Assembly (NCBI GenBank): GCA_007922195.1
Contig: ML682067.1
Location: 7,964,914-8,028,913, forward strand
DNA: 64,000 bases
From: Podocnemis expansa
Taxonomy: Eukaryota; Chordata; Testudines; Podocnemididae
Direction: 5' to 3'
In this document: one piece after another, positions 31,871 to 44,324 of the stretch
Layout of the letters: every line of letters starts with the position of its first letter
Numbering within the stretch: the stretch's first letter is position 1
Translations under genes and position numbers: made by a program
The notes under the pieces: model-generated
Seen by the model: the letters and a program-made list of their open reading frames with translations, nothing else
Database searches by the model: none
Told to the model about the DNA's origin: nothing

Positions 31871-33060
31871 GGCAGTCTGGCATTCTCTGCATTCTGCTGC
31901 AGGTTGGCATGATTTTTACTGAATGGCTTCCATCTTAGATGTAATTAAAATATATTGAAATTTGGTGCATGCCTGCAAGTACCTCTGTGTGCATATTTAA
32001 TTATCTCTCATTTATGTTGTTTGAACCTCAGGTTTAAGCATTAAAACATGAAATTGTACTGCCTGAGATAAAGGAGTAAGTCCATTAGCTAGTAGCAGTA
32101 GTGGACTTTTATCCTTTATGTGAAGAAGCCGGTAGAGGGAGCCAAAGATCATCTCATGTTGACTGTGTTTGTGATTGAAGCTTTGAAAATTTAGTGGTTC
32201 TTTTGCTTATTCATAATCCAACAACATATACAAAAAGGAAGAAACCAACATATGTGAATCCAATATTTTATAGCCCTTTTATCTCTATCAGAAAAGTTGG
32301 TGGTGGTAAAAGTTAAATGGCCAGGGCAGTTTAAATTGGGAAGCAAGCACACAATAAACCTTTCTTCTCATCTGCCTGCACAGAGTGCACCCAGAATACC
32401 AGTGCCTGCACTTTATGACCATTAAGGATTGCAATGCGCTCATACAGCCTGAGATGTTCCATAGAATAGGGCCTGGCCTCTCCTCCACACCTCCTAGCTC
32501 TTGAAAGTCAACACTGCATCTTTTCAAAAAGTTGTGCCATTTGTTTATCTTGAGCATGCTGCCCTAATGCTGCTGGAGGTAATCTGCAAGTCACCGTCCC
32601 TGCAGGCACGCTAAATCTGGCCATGCTGTGTAGCTCCTCATCCACTTCCCTGAAATATAGTCGTGGCTAGGAAAAGAAAAAAAGAAAAACGAAAAAGAAA
32701 ACCCTAGCTCTAGTTCTGCATTTTACACTTCTTTTAAACACTGAAGAATGGTTGGTCCTGGAATTCCACAGGTAGAGCCGACATCTAATGAGACTCTAGG
32801 GGACTGATCATGCAAGCCCTTACATGTTTTACAGTAGGAAGCACAAACGTGTTGCGCTTCACTGCAAGTGTTACTGAAAGCTACAAAGGGTGTAAGTAAG
32901 GTTGTCACTTGTATTCTTTCTCCAGTACCCCCAAGAAAACAGGGTAAAAAAGGACTGTGAGTGGCAAAGAATGGATGTATTCATGGGGGCATGAACTAAA
33001 GCGCTATCCGTAGTGAACAAATGGGAGTAAAGTAAAGGGACACCTCCACATCGACACAAA
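31871..33060. other. No recognisable gene or repeat
   Basis: A purine-rich AAAGAAAAACGAAAAAG run lies near 32678-32700. No other signal was found. Confidence 0.5.
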
Positions 33061-33590
33061 TCCCCCGTGGCCTTTTTAGTGGCACAATTGCACCCTCTTC
33101 CCCAAACTCTCCCCTCCCCACACTTTCAGAATAAAACAGGCAGCAAGAGCAACAGCAGCAGCATGGGAAGCAGTGGCAGGGGAGTGGGGAGCATGCCTGG
33201 CATCAGTGGAGGAGTTGCTACTGCTGTGGAAGGCAGGCATCAGCTGTTGGGAGCAGCATAGGGAGCAGCAGCACCAGTATGAAGAACAGGGAGTATGCCT
33301 AGCATCATTTTGGGAGTGAGGAGCATTTCTGGTAGTAGCAGGGAACTGCTGTGGCTGTGCAAAATGTTCCCCACTCTGCCAGCAGCCTCCCCCAACCTCT
33401 GCTCCACTCTACAGGGTCCTCTACCCCCCAGACCTTCCCAGGACTGTTTGAGATGCTGGCGCTGCCGCTGCCACTTGGTCTCCATTAGGGTCCAGTGACC
33501 CCCTTCCAGCATACTCATCTGAACTCTACCCACAGCACCTCCCCAGGATCCATCTCATGCCCCCCACTTCAAGAACCTCTGCTCTAATAA
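33061..33590. repeat. GC-rich low-complexity block, possibly a hAT MITE
   Basis: Repeated AGCAGCA, GGGAGCA and GGGAGTG runs give open frames on both strands without motifs. The right edge ACTTCAAGAACCTCTG resembles a hAT-type terminus, but the matching left end and a TSD were not found. Confidence 0.35.
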
Positions 33591-35530
33591 ATGTAGACTT
33601 GAATTCTACTGCCCACTGTCAGGCTCACCACTTCTCACCATGCCCTTCATGCAAGATGCTCCTGACCTGCACTGTGTGGGATCAAGCCCTTTATGTGTGA
33701 ATCTGTGAAACTATTGTTGGAGCTGTGACGAAAATAAACTACTTTCTTGCTTCTCAGTAGGGGGAGGGAAATGGAGAATCCAGGTTCTCCAGTATAAGTA
33801 TCTCCTAAGTGTCTCTTCCCTCCTCAAGCAGAAGATTAACTGCATTGTTACATCAAAGCTGTTCCTTCTTTGCTACTGACTCCCATATATCACTTTTTAT
33901 GCACTGAGTTTGCCATTTTTCTATGTACTGTGAACCAGGGAAGAGAAAAATGTATGTAAAAACTGTTGCTGTTGCTAACAAAGCCAAAAGAAACACGCAG
34001 TAAAAGGGAAGTTTAAACTTTGCAATTCAGTTTGGAGTTCTGTGACAACTAGAATATTATTAATGTTAGAAAGTGATCCCACTTTGGTTTGGCTGACACT
34101 GGCCCCAAAATGAACTCATGATAATTTATCTTAAATCTAATGAAAGTTGTCCATTGGAAAAATAACTTAAACCCTACAGTCTATCTCCATAGAGTTTTAT
34201 TATATTAAAATGGAATATTGACCTAAAGTGTTCGTTGCAGTTCTTATATAGGTCTGTCTTAATTATTTAATCCAGGAGACATGCAGGATACATAAAATGA
34301 GTTAAAATGTGCATTTACTAGCCAGAAGGCTTCTTAATCAGCATGATAGTTACCATTGACCAGACAAGTGCTTATGAAGTATGGCATTGCTGTCTGCAAA
34401 ACTATTTATCTGTATGTCACTTTTGAACTTAGACTTGACATCCATAAAATTACATTTTCATCAAACTGAAAGATCAAGCTTTCTGTGCTGACTCACTTGG
34501 GTCAACATTTTGCAAATGACTGGATTTACCACTTGAACCATAAATGCTTTGTGAATAATTTTGTGCATTGATGTTTGATAGCCTGGGGGCACACATCATA
34601 ATTTCTGAGCAAAAGAAGAGGTGTCAAAGCAAAATGAATTTCCTTTCTGCATACAGGATGACTTATTCCAAAGCATTTTCTATATGGTAGTTGTTAATTT
34701 TCTCTAAACTGTTGAATTTCCAAACACAGTAAACATCCTAGGATGAATGTTTCTACTTCCTTTTATTTTTAGCGTCTTTACAGTAATTCAAAAGGTCAAG
34801 CTGCTGTGGTTGTCCAAAAGATTTTAATTGAAGCCTGAGATTTTTTTTTTCAGTTAGGAAGCTTTAGGCTTGATTCCCAGGTAACATTTACAGATGCAAC
34901 TGAGGTCTGAATTTAAGATGAGCAGTCAGAATAGAAAAACTGCTGTTTGTTACAATTAACTGGGGTGCTTAGTGTGTTTCGTCTGTCTCAGTCCCTGCAG
35001 CTTAAAGATGGATGAGATGTGACACACAGTTGGATATTTGATCTTGAAAATAGTGATAGCTTCTCAAGCCCTGCATGGTTACATATCAGAAATGCTGATT
35101 AGAAGTTGATATGGATCTTTTATTCATAGGTGAAATATTGAAGTAAAATATTTAAAGTTTGTGGTAAAACCTATCATTTTTTGCTCCTTATCCAACTAGT
35201 CTAAGATGGATGAACTACATAGATACAAGATAGTGTAAATATCCATGTCCATGAACTATATACAACAAAGAAAACCTAACACCACAAATTACAGTTCTGG
35301 CAAGGTTCTAAACACAGAACACCACTAGAGGGCTCACAAATTCTTTAAAGAGATACTACACAATTCCTGACTCATATTCTGCCCCCTTCAGCATAAAGCA
35401 ACATTTTTAAAAGTTACAAATGCGTCACTTTCATTAAACGTACAACATGTTGCAAATGGAATCTGCAAGCTGGGTCATGGTTTTTCTTCCTGGTAAAACT
35501 GTGCAGAGAATGTCTTACTGTTAAAGCATG
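33591..35530. other. No recognisable gene or repeat
   Basis: About 1.9 kb of AT-rich unique-looking DNA. Confidence 0.5.
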
Positions 35531-35534
35531 CAAT

Positions 35535-35622
35535 AAATCAATTTGTTAGTCTTTAAAAGTGCCACAGGCTCCTTGTTTGTTTTGCTGAACTAGACTAACA
35601 GGACTACCCCTTTGGAATTGTT
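35535..35622. mobile_element. Penelope terminal fragment
   Basis: AATTTGTTAGTCTTTAAAAG, GTGCCACAGGCTCCTTGTTT and GAACTAGACTAACAGGACTA, then CCCCTTTGGAA. This is the same terminal block as at 23960 and 39834. GCATGCAATAAAT just upstream matches the end of the hammerhead-like module, so the 5' break lies within that module. No clear TSD was found. Confidence 0.8.
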
Positions 35623-37261
35623 CTGTAGTGTTAGGGTCACTTTTAGTAGCCCTAGTGAGCTATCATCAGGGGTTAAAGTAAGGGGGAACGGCCCTGAACA
35701 ATGTTCCAGGGCCCCCTATTTTAGGGACCCAGTATTCCAGGCTCCCTAAAAATAGGGGAACACCCCAGAAAGCTACATTCTCGGCCCCCCTCTCAAAATG
35801 CCAGAACACTGAGTTCCAGGGTCCCCCAAAAATAGAAGGGAGGACCAGAACCAGCATTCCAATGCATTCCCCCCTAGGCCGATGGAAAGGTGGGGCTGTG
35901 GGCTGGGGCCAGCCCAGCCACCCCTCCCTCCCTTCCCTGGAGCCTGAGAGGCTCCATCTCTTCTGGCAGGTGCCTGGCTGGGTGCTCAGCTAAACCTCAG
36001 CCTCCAGCCCAGGCTTCTTTCTGCTGAAAGATGGCTGACCAGCGCCGAGGCCTCCTGCCCTCCACCCAGCTCTCTGGCCAGGTAAAGGGGCTGGGCGGGG
36101 TTCGGGCAGTCAACCAGCTGGTGGGGAAAGCATGGGGGCAGGGAGGGTACCTGGGGAGGAGGGAGAAGGGGGTTGGGATGGTGGGCCGGAGAGGGTTTGG
36201 GGGGGCTGCAGGTGGTAGCATGAAGACAGGAAGCTGGAGGGCAGAGGGTTAGGAGGGCTGGAATAGGCACAGGGAGCTTAGGGAGTAGAGATTGGGGCTG
36301 AAAAGGACAAGGGGAAAGTGGTTTGATGGGGTAGGTGTTTTGGGGCAGTAACTGGGGTAAGGGGTCAGTAGCTGGGGTTGGGGGCTGGTGTTCGGGGGGC
36401 AGGAGCTGAGGTGCAGGAGGGGGGCACGACAATGCAGGAGGGGGCCCTGTAGCCTGAGATTTTTGCCATCTCCTTAGTATCAAAAATAAATAAATAAATA
36501 AAAATACTAAGAAAATATAAAAACCCATATGAGTAAGAAATGGTAAGGCAATTTAGCAGAGGTTTCATGGCAAAGCTAGAAAATGGCATAATATGCAATA
36601 ATTAGGGGTAAAGAACTCATAAATCAATCATTTAACAGTGTTTTAAAATTAAATAACTAATTAAATAGATAAATAAATAAATAAAGGAGCATTCAGCAAG
36701 GGACAAAATGGAGAGATCATAAAGGGGAAGTTACATAGCTCCACTCTCAGATTTGACAGGAAATTCTAAGTAGGTCAAGATGGAGGCAAGCCTCTGAACT
36801 TTTGAACTCACTCAGTCCCCCTCCCATCAAGTATCTTAGGTATCCACCCACCTGTCAAAAGGACCCTTCAAAAGTATTGATTTTTGTCATGCACTGTCCA
36901 TGCACCAAGCAGGTGGACAGTGAAGTCACTCTTTTTGATTGGATGAAGATGAACTCACCTTTTTGGGACTGGTCAAGAAGAAACTGGGAGTGGCAGAAAT
37001 TGCAAATAAAAAGGCAGTGCAGAGAGCAGCTCTTCGGAGATCTCTCCTGCTCCTTACTGGGTTCCAATGGCCTTTTGGCTGTGTTACCTATTGCACTAGG
37101 AGCCTAGAGCTAGGTTTGGACTTAGGCTCTGAAAGCTGGGTTTCTGACTCAGTCTCTAAGAGCTGATTGTCTGACTTAGTCTCTGGCACAGGGTCGTGTC
37201 TCTGAGCGGTGACTCAGGACATTATCCTTGAAGTCGGGTCTCTGTGCCTGGCTTCTAAAGG

Positions 37262-37530
37262 GCTTTCCAAGACCTCACAGCCGAGCAGGTAACTGAGTAC
37301 TGCCTTGAAGGTCTGTGAGCAACGCTGCCTTTGAGGCTTCTTNNNNNNNNNNGTACTGCCTTGAAGGTCTGTGAGCAACGCTGCCTTTGAGGCTTCTTCC
37401 ACGATCTCGCAGCCGAGCAGGTAACCAAGTACTGCCTTGAAGGTCTGCGAGCTACGCTGCCTTTGAGGCCTTTCTTCCACGATCTCACGACCAAGCAGGT
37501 AACCGAGTACTGCCGTTAGGTCGTTTGAGC
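37262..37530 (+). repeat. 76-78 bp tandem repeat containing an assembly gap
   Basis: GTACTGCC recurs at 37297, 37353, 37429 and 37507. Between copies lie AAGGTCTG.GAGC.ACGCTGCC and TTGAGGC.TTCTTCCACGATCTC, then a GAGCAGGTAAC block. Spacing is 76 and 78 bp between the last three. Ten Ns lie at 37343-37352, between the first two copies. Confidence 0.93.
37343..37352. other. Assembly gap (10 N)
   Basis: A run of ten N inside the tandem array. The distance between the flanking repeat landmarks (56 bp including Ns) is shorter than one unit, so the true number of units is unknown. Confidence 0.98.
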
Positions 37531-38707
37531 TACGCTGCCTTTGAGGCCTGTTCCAGCCAGTGTTCCAGCCTGCCTGCCGCTGTTCCAACTCCTGCCTGCC
37601 GCTGTTCCAGCTCCGTTCGCCCAGTAACCAAGCCTGCCTGCCGCCGCTCCAGCTCCGCTCACCCAGTGTTCCAGCCTGCCTGCTGCTGACCGATCCACCG
37701 CGCGCCTGAGCTCTGCTCATCCATCAGCTACCTCGGTCTGCCCTGAGGGTTCCAAAGCCACGGTGCCAGGGCAACCAGCCCAGAGCTGTGCGAGGCCTGC
37801 CGGAGTAGCCAGCTCTTTTCCCCGTCGTCTCACCTTGTCCCTTTTTCTCACCTCTTACCTTCTTTCCTTTTTCCCAAATTCCCATTTACCATTTTTCTAG
37901 AAATCCTATATTTCAACGCAGCGTTTTCCAGCCGTTTGGGGTAAGTGAAAAGGGTCCCAAGGAGGGGAGGAGTGTCCGTAGGGAACAGTACCAGAGGAAA
38001 CCTAAGCCCTTTCTAAGCAACTTCCTAAAGCAATTTATCCAAGTTAAGTAAGACAAGTAACCCAGAGTTAGACCTTAAGGAGCGGTATTAAGAGTTGAGA
38101 TCTCTCCATTCAGCCGGTGACTGGCCCTCACTCGCTTAATGTTCTTTTAATTACCTCATTGTCTGTGTGTTATAATTGTAAGTTAAAGTGTTGCATATAT
38201 GTGTTAGTTGTATCTGTAAGTTATAGCGCTTATATGTTATAAGTTAAGCAGTGTCTTTATATTGTAATTTCCTAGAGTATTTTTAACGCGTTTAAGCTTG
38301 ATGTTAAGTAGCGGTTTGTCTTAAAGAGACAGTAGCGCTTTAGCCAGTGCTCATAATACATGTTACAATAAAGCCGCTTTTAATCAAAACGAATTACTGA
38401 GTCTGAATCTTTGTTGTTTTGTGAGTCTGTGCTTGATCGGTGGGCTGTAGCCGTAATCCTCAACTTGGGACATCTATCCAGGGTGTGGATATTTGTCCGT
38501 TTAAGCGAAATAACCTAATTTGGGTTACCTCCTGAGATTGAAATTTAAACCCAGACCGCTGGACGGTCTGAAAATTAATAAATTAAGTGATTGGATTTTG
38601 GGGATCAAATATTCTGGGGTAACAGCCCCACCCATGCAGGAAGGGGGCCCACCTGATTAGGAGGGTTCCGGGGCCCACCAAATTATACTTTAACCCTTGG
38701 CTGTCAT

Positions 38708-39045
38708 TGATTGTATCACACATTGTTCACAGCTATAATGTAGACTGTATTTTCAACAGGCACCCTTTGTGTAGAATATCCTGTGGAAGTTGTACTTAAA
38801 AACTGACATAGGTGACTTCTCCATAAGGTCTGATGTTACTTCTGTCTGATAAGAGTACCAAGAGTACCAAGCTATGATATAATCATTCTGGGATTCTACA
38901 CACTTTTATTCAATGCCTTCTGTACTGTGAGCTCCATATTATTGTACCTTGCAGTATTTAAATGTTTTCTTTACAATACTTAGAGCATGGTAGGCTTCCC
39001 TAACAACTCTGTTTTCTTCCAATGCTGTGATTATGGTAGAAGGAA
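38708..39045. other. No recognisable feature
   Basis: AT-rich DNA between the hAT element and a CR1 tail. Confidence 0.5.
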
Positions 39046-39049
39046 GTAA

Positions 39050-39370
39050 AAGAATTATACAGTCAGAAAAACTGGACGGGACCATGAGAGGCCATGGAGT
39101 CCAGTTCCCTACACTCATGGCAGGACCAAGTACTATCTTTAATCATCCCTGACAGGTGTTTGTCTAACCTGCTGTTAAAAATTTCTGATGATGGAGATTC
39201 CACAACCTGCCTAGTAAACTCATTCCAGTGGTTAATCATGCTGACCGTTAGGAATTTTTTCCTAATGTATAACCTAAACCTCCCTTGCTGTAATTTAAGC
39301 CCATTGCTTCTTGTCCTATCATTAGTGATTAAGGAGATGAATTTTTCTTCCTCCTCTTCAGAACAAGAAG
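39050..39370 (-). mobile_element. CR1 3' fragment, minus strand
   Basis: The plus-strand view shows GAGGCCATGGAGTCCAGTTC, ACTCATGGCAGGACCAAGTA, GATGGAGATTCCACAACCTG, CATTCCAGTGGTTAATCATG and CTAATGTATAACCTAAACCT. This is the same order as the C-terminal and 3' region of the large CR1 (2320-2530), at a higher divergence. The octamer tail is lost. Confidence 0.88.
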
Positions 39371-39833
39371 CTGCAATACATAACAGAGTGTGCTTCCCAG
39401 AGTGGGTGCAGCCCAGAGCAGTTGGAAAGCAAACTCAGAAATACTTTTAGGGTGAAAGTAGGAGTCTTTCTGTTAATTTCAATGAACTTTGACTTATGTC
39501 ACGGGGGCTTATTACCATACTGAGCCATCCTTCATGTGACAGGTGATCAGAGGGGGTGACAACAAAAGAAAGGGGAGATGATGCTCATCAATGTTCCTGA
39601 GGCGTTCCTCTGTTGGTCAGATCTACCTTCAATGTCACACCATTATATCCAGGTAGCATTCACAGAGGACACATAATGCTCTTCTACCATCTCCTAGTAA
39701 AGCTGCTTCTGTCATTGCAAGAAATTGCAATGGCTTTCTTTCCTTGGATTTTTTAATAATCTGTCCAGAATCAGTTAAATGCATAATCTCCAAAGCATCA
39801 CACTTTTGTTTTTAAGTTCCAAAGGGGTAGCCA

Positions 39834-40130
39834 TGTTAGTCCAGTTCAGCAAAACAAACAAGAAGTCTGTTGGCACTTTTAAAGACTAATGAATGTATTT
39901 ACTGCGTGAGCTTTCACGGGAACAAGTCCCACTTCATCAGTTGCTTTGAAGATGTGTAAGTCATGGGATCAGGTCACACTGTAACAGCAAATCAAAGCAG
40001 TTGTTAAGATTCAAACACTGGGGAACAGCATATAGAGGAAGATGAGGTCAAATCACCTGTTGTAATGAGGAAAAAAAAAGCCGAAGTCCTTATTTAGCCC
40101 TGAAGAGACTTAATAAATTCCAAACATGGC
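39834..40130 (-). mobile_element. Penelope 3' fragment with hammerhead-like module
   Basis: The plus strand starts with the terminal block TTCCAAAGGGGTAGCCATGT and TAGTCCAGTTCAGC, then GTGAGCTTTCACGGGAACAA (hammerhead-like module on the minus strand). GTCATGGGATCAGGTCACAC and GATGAGGTCAAATCACCTGT match the same region of the copy at 46990-47280. It is truncated before the coding part. AGCCCTGAAGAGACTTAATA marks the last shared sequence. Confidence 0.85.
39904..39944 (-). ncRNA. Hammerhead-ribozyme-like module (41 nt)
   Basis: On the minus strand: GCAA, CTGATGA, an unpaired A, a stem II that is partly mispaired, GAAA, GCTC and ACGC. The core CTGANGA...GAAA is intact. Stem I is weakened relative to GCAT/ATGC in other copies. 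Confidence 0.5.
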
Positions 40131-40134
40131 CAGA

Positions 40135-40198
40135 GTATTCCTAAGGTGGACTTACGGAAGGTTAGGTCGACCTAAGGCAATGGAGTAGACATACCCAT
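40135..40198. repeat. MITE right-end fragment with TCGA palindrome
   Basis: GGTTAGGTCGACCTAAGGC near 40161-40179 holds the palindrome TTAGGTCGACCTAA. GTAGACATACCC (40186-40197) is the MITE family end. The left end is absent. Confidence 0.6.
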
Positions 40199-43100
40199 GG
40201 GAAGGTGGAAACTTTTTGTTCATTTCCAGGTAGCATAGTAATTAATTATAGTCCGTATTCAGTAGAATCATTTCTTGTGTTTCTAGGCTGAAAGGAAAAG
40301 ACCTATATTTAATAAAAAGTTGATATTTTCAAGAGAAGCATTTTGGATAGTCAGACAAGGATCCTCCTTTTTCTGGTCTCTTGTCCAGGAAGTTTTGAGA
40401 AAAACAAATTGTCATAGCCAAATGGCCTCTTTTTTATCAGGTTTGACTGGGGGGAGGATGCAGAGGGATCCTTTGATTGATCTTCTCAAAACGCAGGTAC
40501 GGTTCAGTGAATATATAGTAAACATTTCATGTGCAATCTTCACTGTACTCATGGGTTTACTTCTCACAACCTACATACATTGCATTTCTACCTGGGTTTC
40601 TGTTAATCCTTTAATATATTGTAACTTTTTAACAGTTTGTTGTTGCTATTAGGATAAACTTCATGAAGCACCTTGCATCAGAATCATGATCTGCTTGACT
40701 GATACAATGAACACTGTTGAGCACTGACATGTCTTCAGTTTCTTCTTTTCTTTTGAGTCATATTTGTTCTTCTTTGAATACAGTCCAAAATGTTTGGAAG
40801 AGGGAACAGTTTTGCAGGGTTTTAATCACTGCAGGTCAAACATCGAGGCCATTAAGAGTAGCATATCTCAGAATTTGTGCCTCTTTGAGTAAAGTTGCTA
40901 ACTGGTTTTCTTTCTTTATGTAGTAGGACCATAATTCACTTAGTGATTTCAAGTATCCCTAGATCTCTGGGCAGCTGAGATTTTAATTTTGCAACTGGTC
41001 TATACCAAACCTCTCAAGTAACATGAAATAAATTTCTGGATCTAAACACAATTTTAATATACAGCATTGCAGGTTGTCGTGTCTTGTTGTTCAAAGTTAT
41101 CTGTAAGCAGTTTTGATTCTAAATAGATTTATACTGGAGAAAAATAGCTAAGGTCTCCTAGATATCAATAGCATTAATTATTGAATAGTTATAGTGGACT
41201 ATTGATAGGAACTGTTCTTCTGCTCGTAAATAGGAGGGACTAGCAGGACTATTAAAGTTGCCCAAATCTTCCCAATATAAATCCCTGTTTTTGCATGCTC
41301 ATAATTTTGCCAAACCTTAGTCATTTGGGCTTACTTTTTATATTCCAAAAGTCTGCCTCAGGCTAAATTTATTTTTGAAATATTTCAGACAAAGACAATT
41401 CTGAGAATGAGGCTAAGAAAATATACATTATTTGGCCCCTGATAAATTCCAGCAATCAAGTCTAACCTCTCCATGCTTTGGAGCAGAAAGCTGAAATTCA
41501 GCATGGAGGAACTCTTTGTGTAAGGGCTGTGACTCTTGCCATCTCTGTGAAAATCTGTCCAAATTTAGCCAAAATATAAACCTTTGAAAAATTACAGCTT
41601 GCACATCCTCTGTAAAATTAATCAAATTTTGTAGTTAAAATCTGCAAAGTCTCCAGCCTTGCTGAGTATGTTTCATTCCCTCAATGTTCCTACGTATGAT
41701 CAGACTGTGACTGCACTACCACCCCACAGGGCAACTGAGCAGGCTCCTGGCCACAGGTATGGAAGCGCTTCAAGATTTTCCCTGTAACAGCTAGTCCCAG
41801 CTGCTCTGGCTGTTGTGAAGCTGGGCACTGAAACTAAGAGGAAGGAATCTGTCTGTCCTGTGCTCTGCTGTGCATGACTCTTCTGTTGGTGCTTAGGCAG
41901 AGTAGAGAAAAAGCTGTCTGATTTGAATGCAGAGGGAACAAGACATGAGTAGAGTCGGGAGGGGCAGAGCACTCAAGCAATGTATTATGTGCCTGGAAAA
42001 TAACCCTCAGGGAGCTACAACAGGACTAGATGGCAAGGACAAGACATTTGACCTTGATGTGGTAAAACTGAGGAAGTGAGTCCTTAATCATCTTTTCAGT
42101 ATCTTAAGCACCTGTACTGGTCTTAACACAAATACTATGCAATCTGACAATTTGGTTAGCATGTCAACTAATAAAATATTTCCATAAGAAATCAGTTATG
42201 GTTCCAAGTTCTCATCTGTTATGTATGTTTTAATTGCTTATTAACAACTTACAACCTTCCTTGGACTGTTCATTCTGTAAAATAATTTCAGCTTTTAAAT
42301 CCCAATAACTTAAAAATATCTTTACATTTTATATACAGCTTCATTTCAAGTATAAGCACAAGTACTTTTCTTTCAGGCACAAAATGACTTACTGTTGATG
42401 CTGGGTGGAGAAGTGCTATTCTGTTGCTCTTAAACTTAGCATCTTCCAAAGTTGATACAGGCGCTTCCTGGAATGCACTGCTTTTTCTAATCTGTGAGAA
42501 CCACATATGCCAGCATCTTTCTAAATATGTTAATACTTATTTGTACAGTATATTTGGTTCAGAGAAGCAACTTGAATGGTACCATACTCTACTAAATCTG
42601 CTTCTCAAATATAGTCACAGACCTCACTTAAAAGAACTAACAATAATATCTCATTAAAGTCATAATTCTTTGAATTAAAGTCACTTTAATAGACACAGCA
42701 TGAATTCTCCAAATTGTCTGGAAATGATGTATGATACAGTGTCCGTACAGAATACAAACTGTACATCAGGCTTCACATATGGCAAACTAATACTGAAGAT
42801 GGTTCAGGAGATGAGGAATGATAATTCAGTTTTAATGCTTTAGTAAGCTGTCATCTCATTTGGTAAATATATATGAAGCACTATGCACTAGGGTTTGTGT
42901 GTGTGTGTTATCAATTTAAGTTTAAAGTGCTTTTATTACAGTCATCAACATTCCATCCCTCTGAACAGCAAAAATGTAGGGCATGTTTTATTTCTTTTAT
43001 AAATATTAATGGATACAATATAACTTTTCAAGAAATAATTTGATCATATTTGTTTTCTGTAAATCAGTTATAACCTGAAGGGATTATTTTACTAGTAATA

Positions 43101-43865
43101 AATATGCATAAATTCAAGAATAACTTTCTCTGTTGTGCAACACATCCAAAAAAACCTTTCTTGCCTACACAACAAAAATGAAGCGCACTAAAATTTTGGA
43201 ATGTAATTAAATTATTGCAATTAATATTATTGTACTTTCTTTATAATCCACTCCCTGGATTCTCAATCCCATAAAGTTGTTTTGAGATTGCTCATGAACA
43301 TAGTCTGGTTTCCATATCTCAACTCACTTATTTCCATAATGGTTGGTTTTAGCAGAATTATCCATCTTTGCTGCTCCCTCAATGGTCATTAGTGTATTAT
43401 GCCTTTTTTACTTCAAAATCACGTTTAAGCACATCAGGGTTTTGTCTTTGCATCTGTTGCTGAATTTTTTTTATTTTCATGGATATGTTAAATGACACCC
43501 AAAGCATCCCACAATCTAGATGACAACTAGATTTGGATGAATAGCTTTTACTAGGCATAATGAATTATTTTTGCCTCTCTTTCTGTTCAGGAATTATCTG
43601 CAGCAGGTTGTAATGTTTGTCAATTTGTTATTCAAACTATATATCATAGTTCTTTAAATAATGCTGTGACTCAGCTGTGAACAGTTTGCAGAAAGTATTC
43701 AAAATGTAAGAAGTTTATAATAGCATATTTTATTTTCCACCCCCTTAAATATATGTAACTCCTTGATTAATTTTTCTATTTCAAATGTTCACATATTATC
43801 AGAATTTATTTTCCATGAATACTCTCTAGTAGAACAGAAATAAATTGCAATGAACAGTTTATCCA
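40199..43865. other. No recognisable gene or repeat
   Basis: About 3.7 kb of AT-rich DNA. A few open frames reach 60-110 codons (e.g. 40320-40652), but none shows a motif or a consistent start context. A (GT)n stretch lies near 42895-42908. It is consistent with intron or intergenic DNA. Confidence 0.5.
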
Positions 43866-43870
43866 ACTAA

Positions 43871-44193
43871 GGCTATGCCTACACTTAAGGGCTCAGTTAG
43901 GTCAACTTAACAGGGTCATCTTTAAGTTGACTTAACAAAGTCTACTTAAAGACTATGTCCATACCGGAGGGCTCTGTTAAATCAACTTTATTAAGTCACC
44001 TTAACAAAGTCTACAGTGTAGATGACCCTATCTACAACACATTATGTCTACTTAATAAAGTCATTTAATACTTAAGTTGACTTTAAGGGCTGGAGTTATT
44101 AAGTCAGCTTAAGCAAGTGATTAAGTCAACTTAATAAAAGCCCAATGTGGGGCTTTCCTTAAGTAGACTTAAGGCTCTAGTGTAGACATACCC
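43871..44193. mobile_element. MITE built of AAGTCGACTT-type palindromes, 323 bp
   Basis: The ends GGCTATGCCTACAC and GTGTAGACATACCC are flanked by TAA on both sides (43868-43870 and 44194-44196). The interior repeats AAGTTGACTTAA, TAAGTCAACTTAA and related decamers. The left end is partly duplicated inside (CTATGTCCATACCGGAGGGC near 43952). The 3-bp TAA duplication fits PIF/Harbinger. Confidence 0.87.
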
Positions 44194-44324
44194 TAATTTA
44201 GCATATTTTTCTTCCATAAAACTTATGGGCAGATTAGTTTCCTTAATTTTAATTTTTTATTGACAATATTTCCATCATAGTGATTTTTTTTATGTCCGTG
44301 GGTTCCTTGTTTTCCTGGATTGTT

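Larger units (their letters stand above)
36448..38624 (+). mobile_element. Solo LTR, about 2.18 kb, inside a hAT element
   Basis: It begins TGTAGCC and ends GGTAACA, with GCCC on each side (36444-36447 and 38625-38628), a 4-bp target duplication. Inside are AT-rich TAAATAAATA runs, a 77-bp tandem array (37262-37520) and a C/T-rich segment with repeated CCTGCCTGCCGCTGTTCC. CAATAAAGCCGC near 38367-38378 is a likely polyadenylation signal. Many CpG sites survive, suggesting youth relative to its surroundings. No gag, pol or env frame is present, so a solo LTR is the simplest reading. Confidence 0.7.
35667..38699. mobile_element. hAT element carrying a nested LTR, 8-bp TSD
   Basis: The left end CAGGGGTTAAAGTAAG and right end TTATACTTTAACCCTTG are inverted repeats. 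The flanks GCTATCAT (35659-35666) and GCTGTCAT (38700-38707) form an 8-bp duplication with one mismatch. Without the nested LTR the element is about 0.85 kb, GC-rich and non-coding. Near both LTR junctions it contains ATGCAGGAGGGGGCCC and ATGCAGGAAGGGGGCCC, a short internal tandem repeat. Confidence 0.85.

Noticed and set aside
35986..36528. 180-codon minus-strand Pro-rich frame
   Set aside because: It spans the junction between the hAT interior and the nested LTR, so it cannot be an ancestral gene. Composition is low-complexity.
37214..37720. 168-codon minus-strand frame with repeated QRQRSS-type units
   Set aside because: It is a translation of the 77-bp tandem array and runs through the ten-N gap, so the protein is not real as given.
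40320..40652. 110-codon plus-strand frame as a possible exon or small gene
   Set aside because: No recognisable domain, no conserved neighbour, and the AT-rich surroundings give similar frames by chance.
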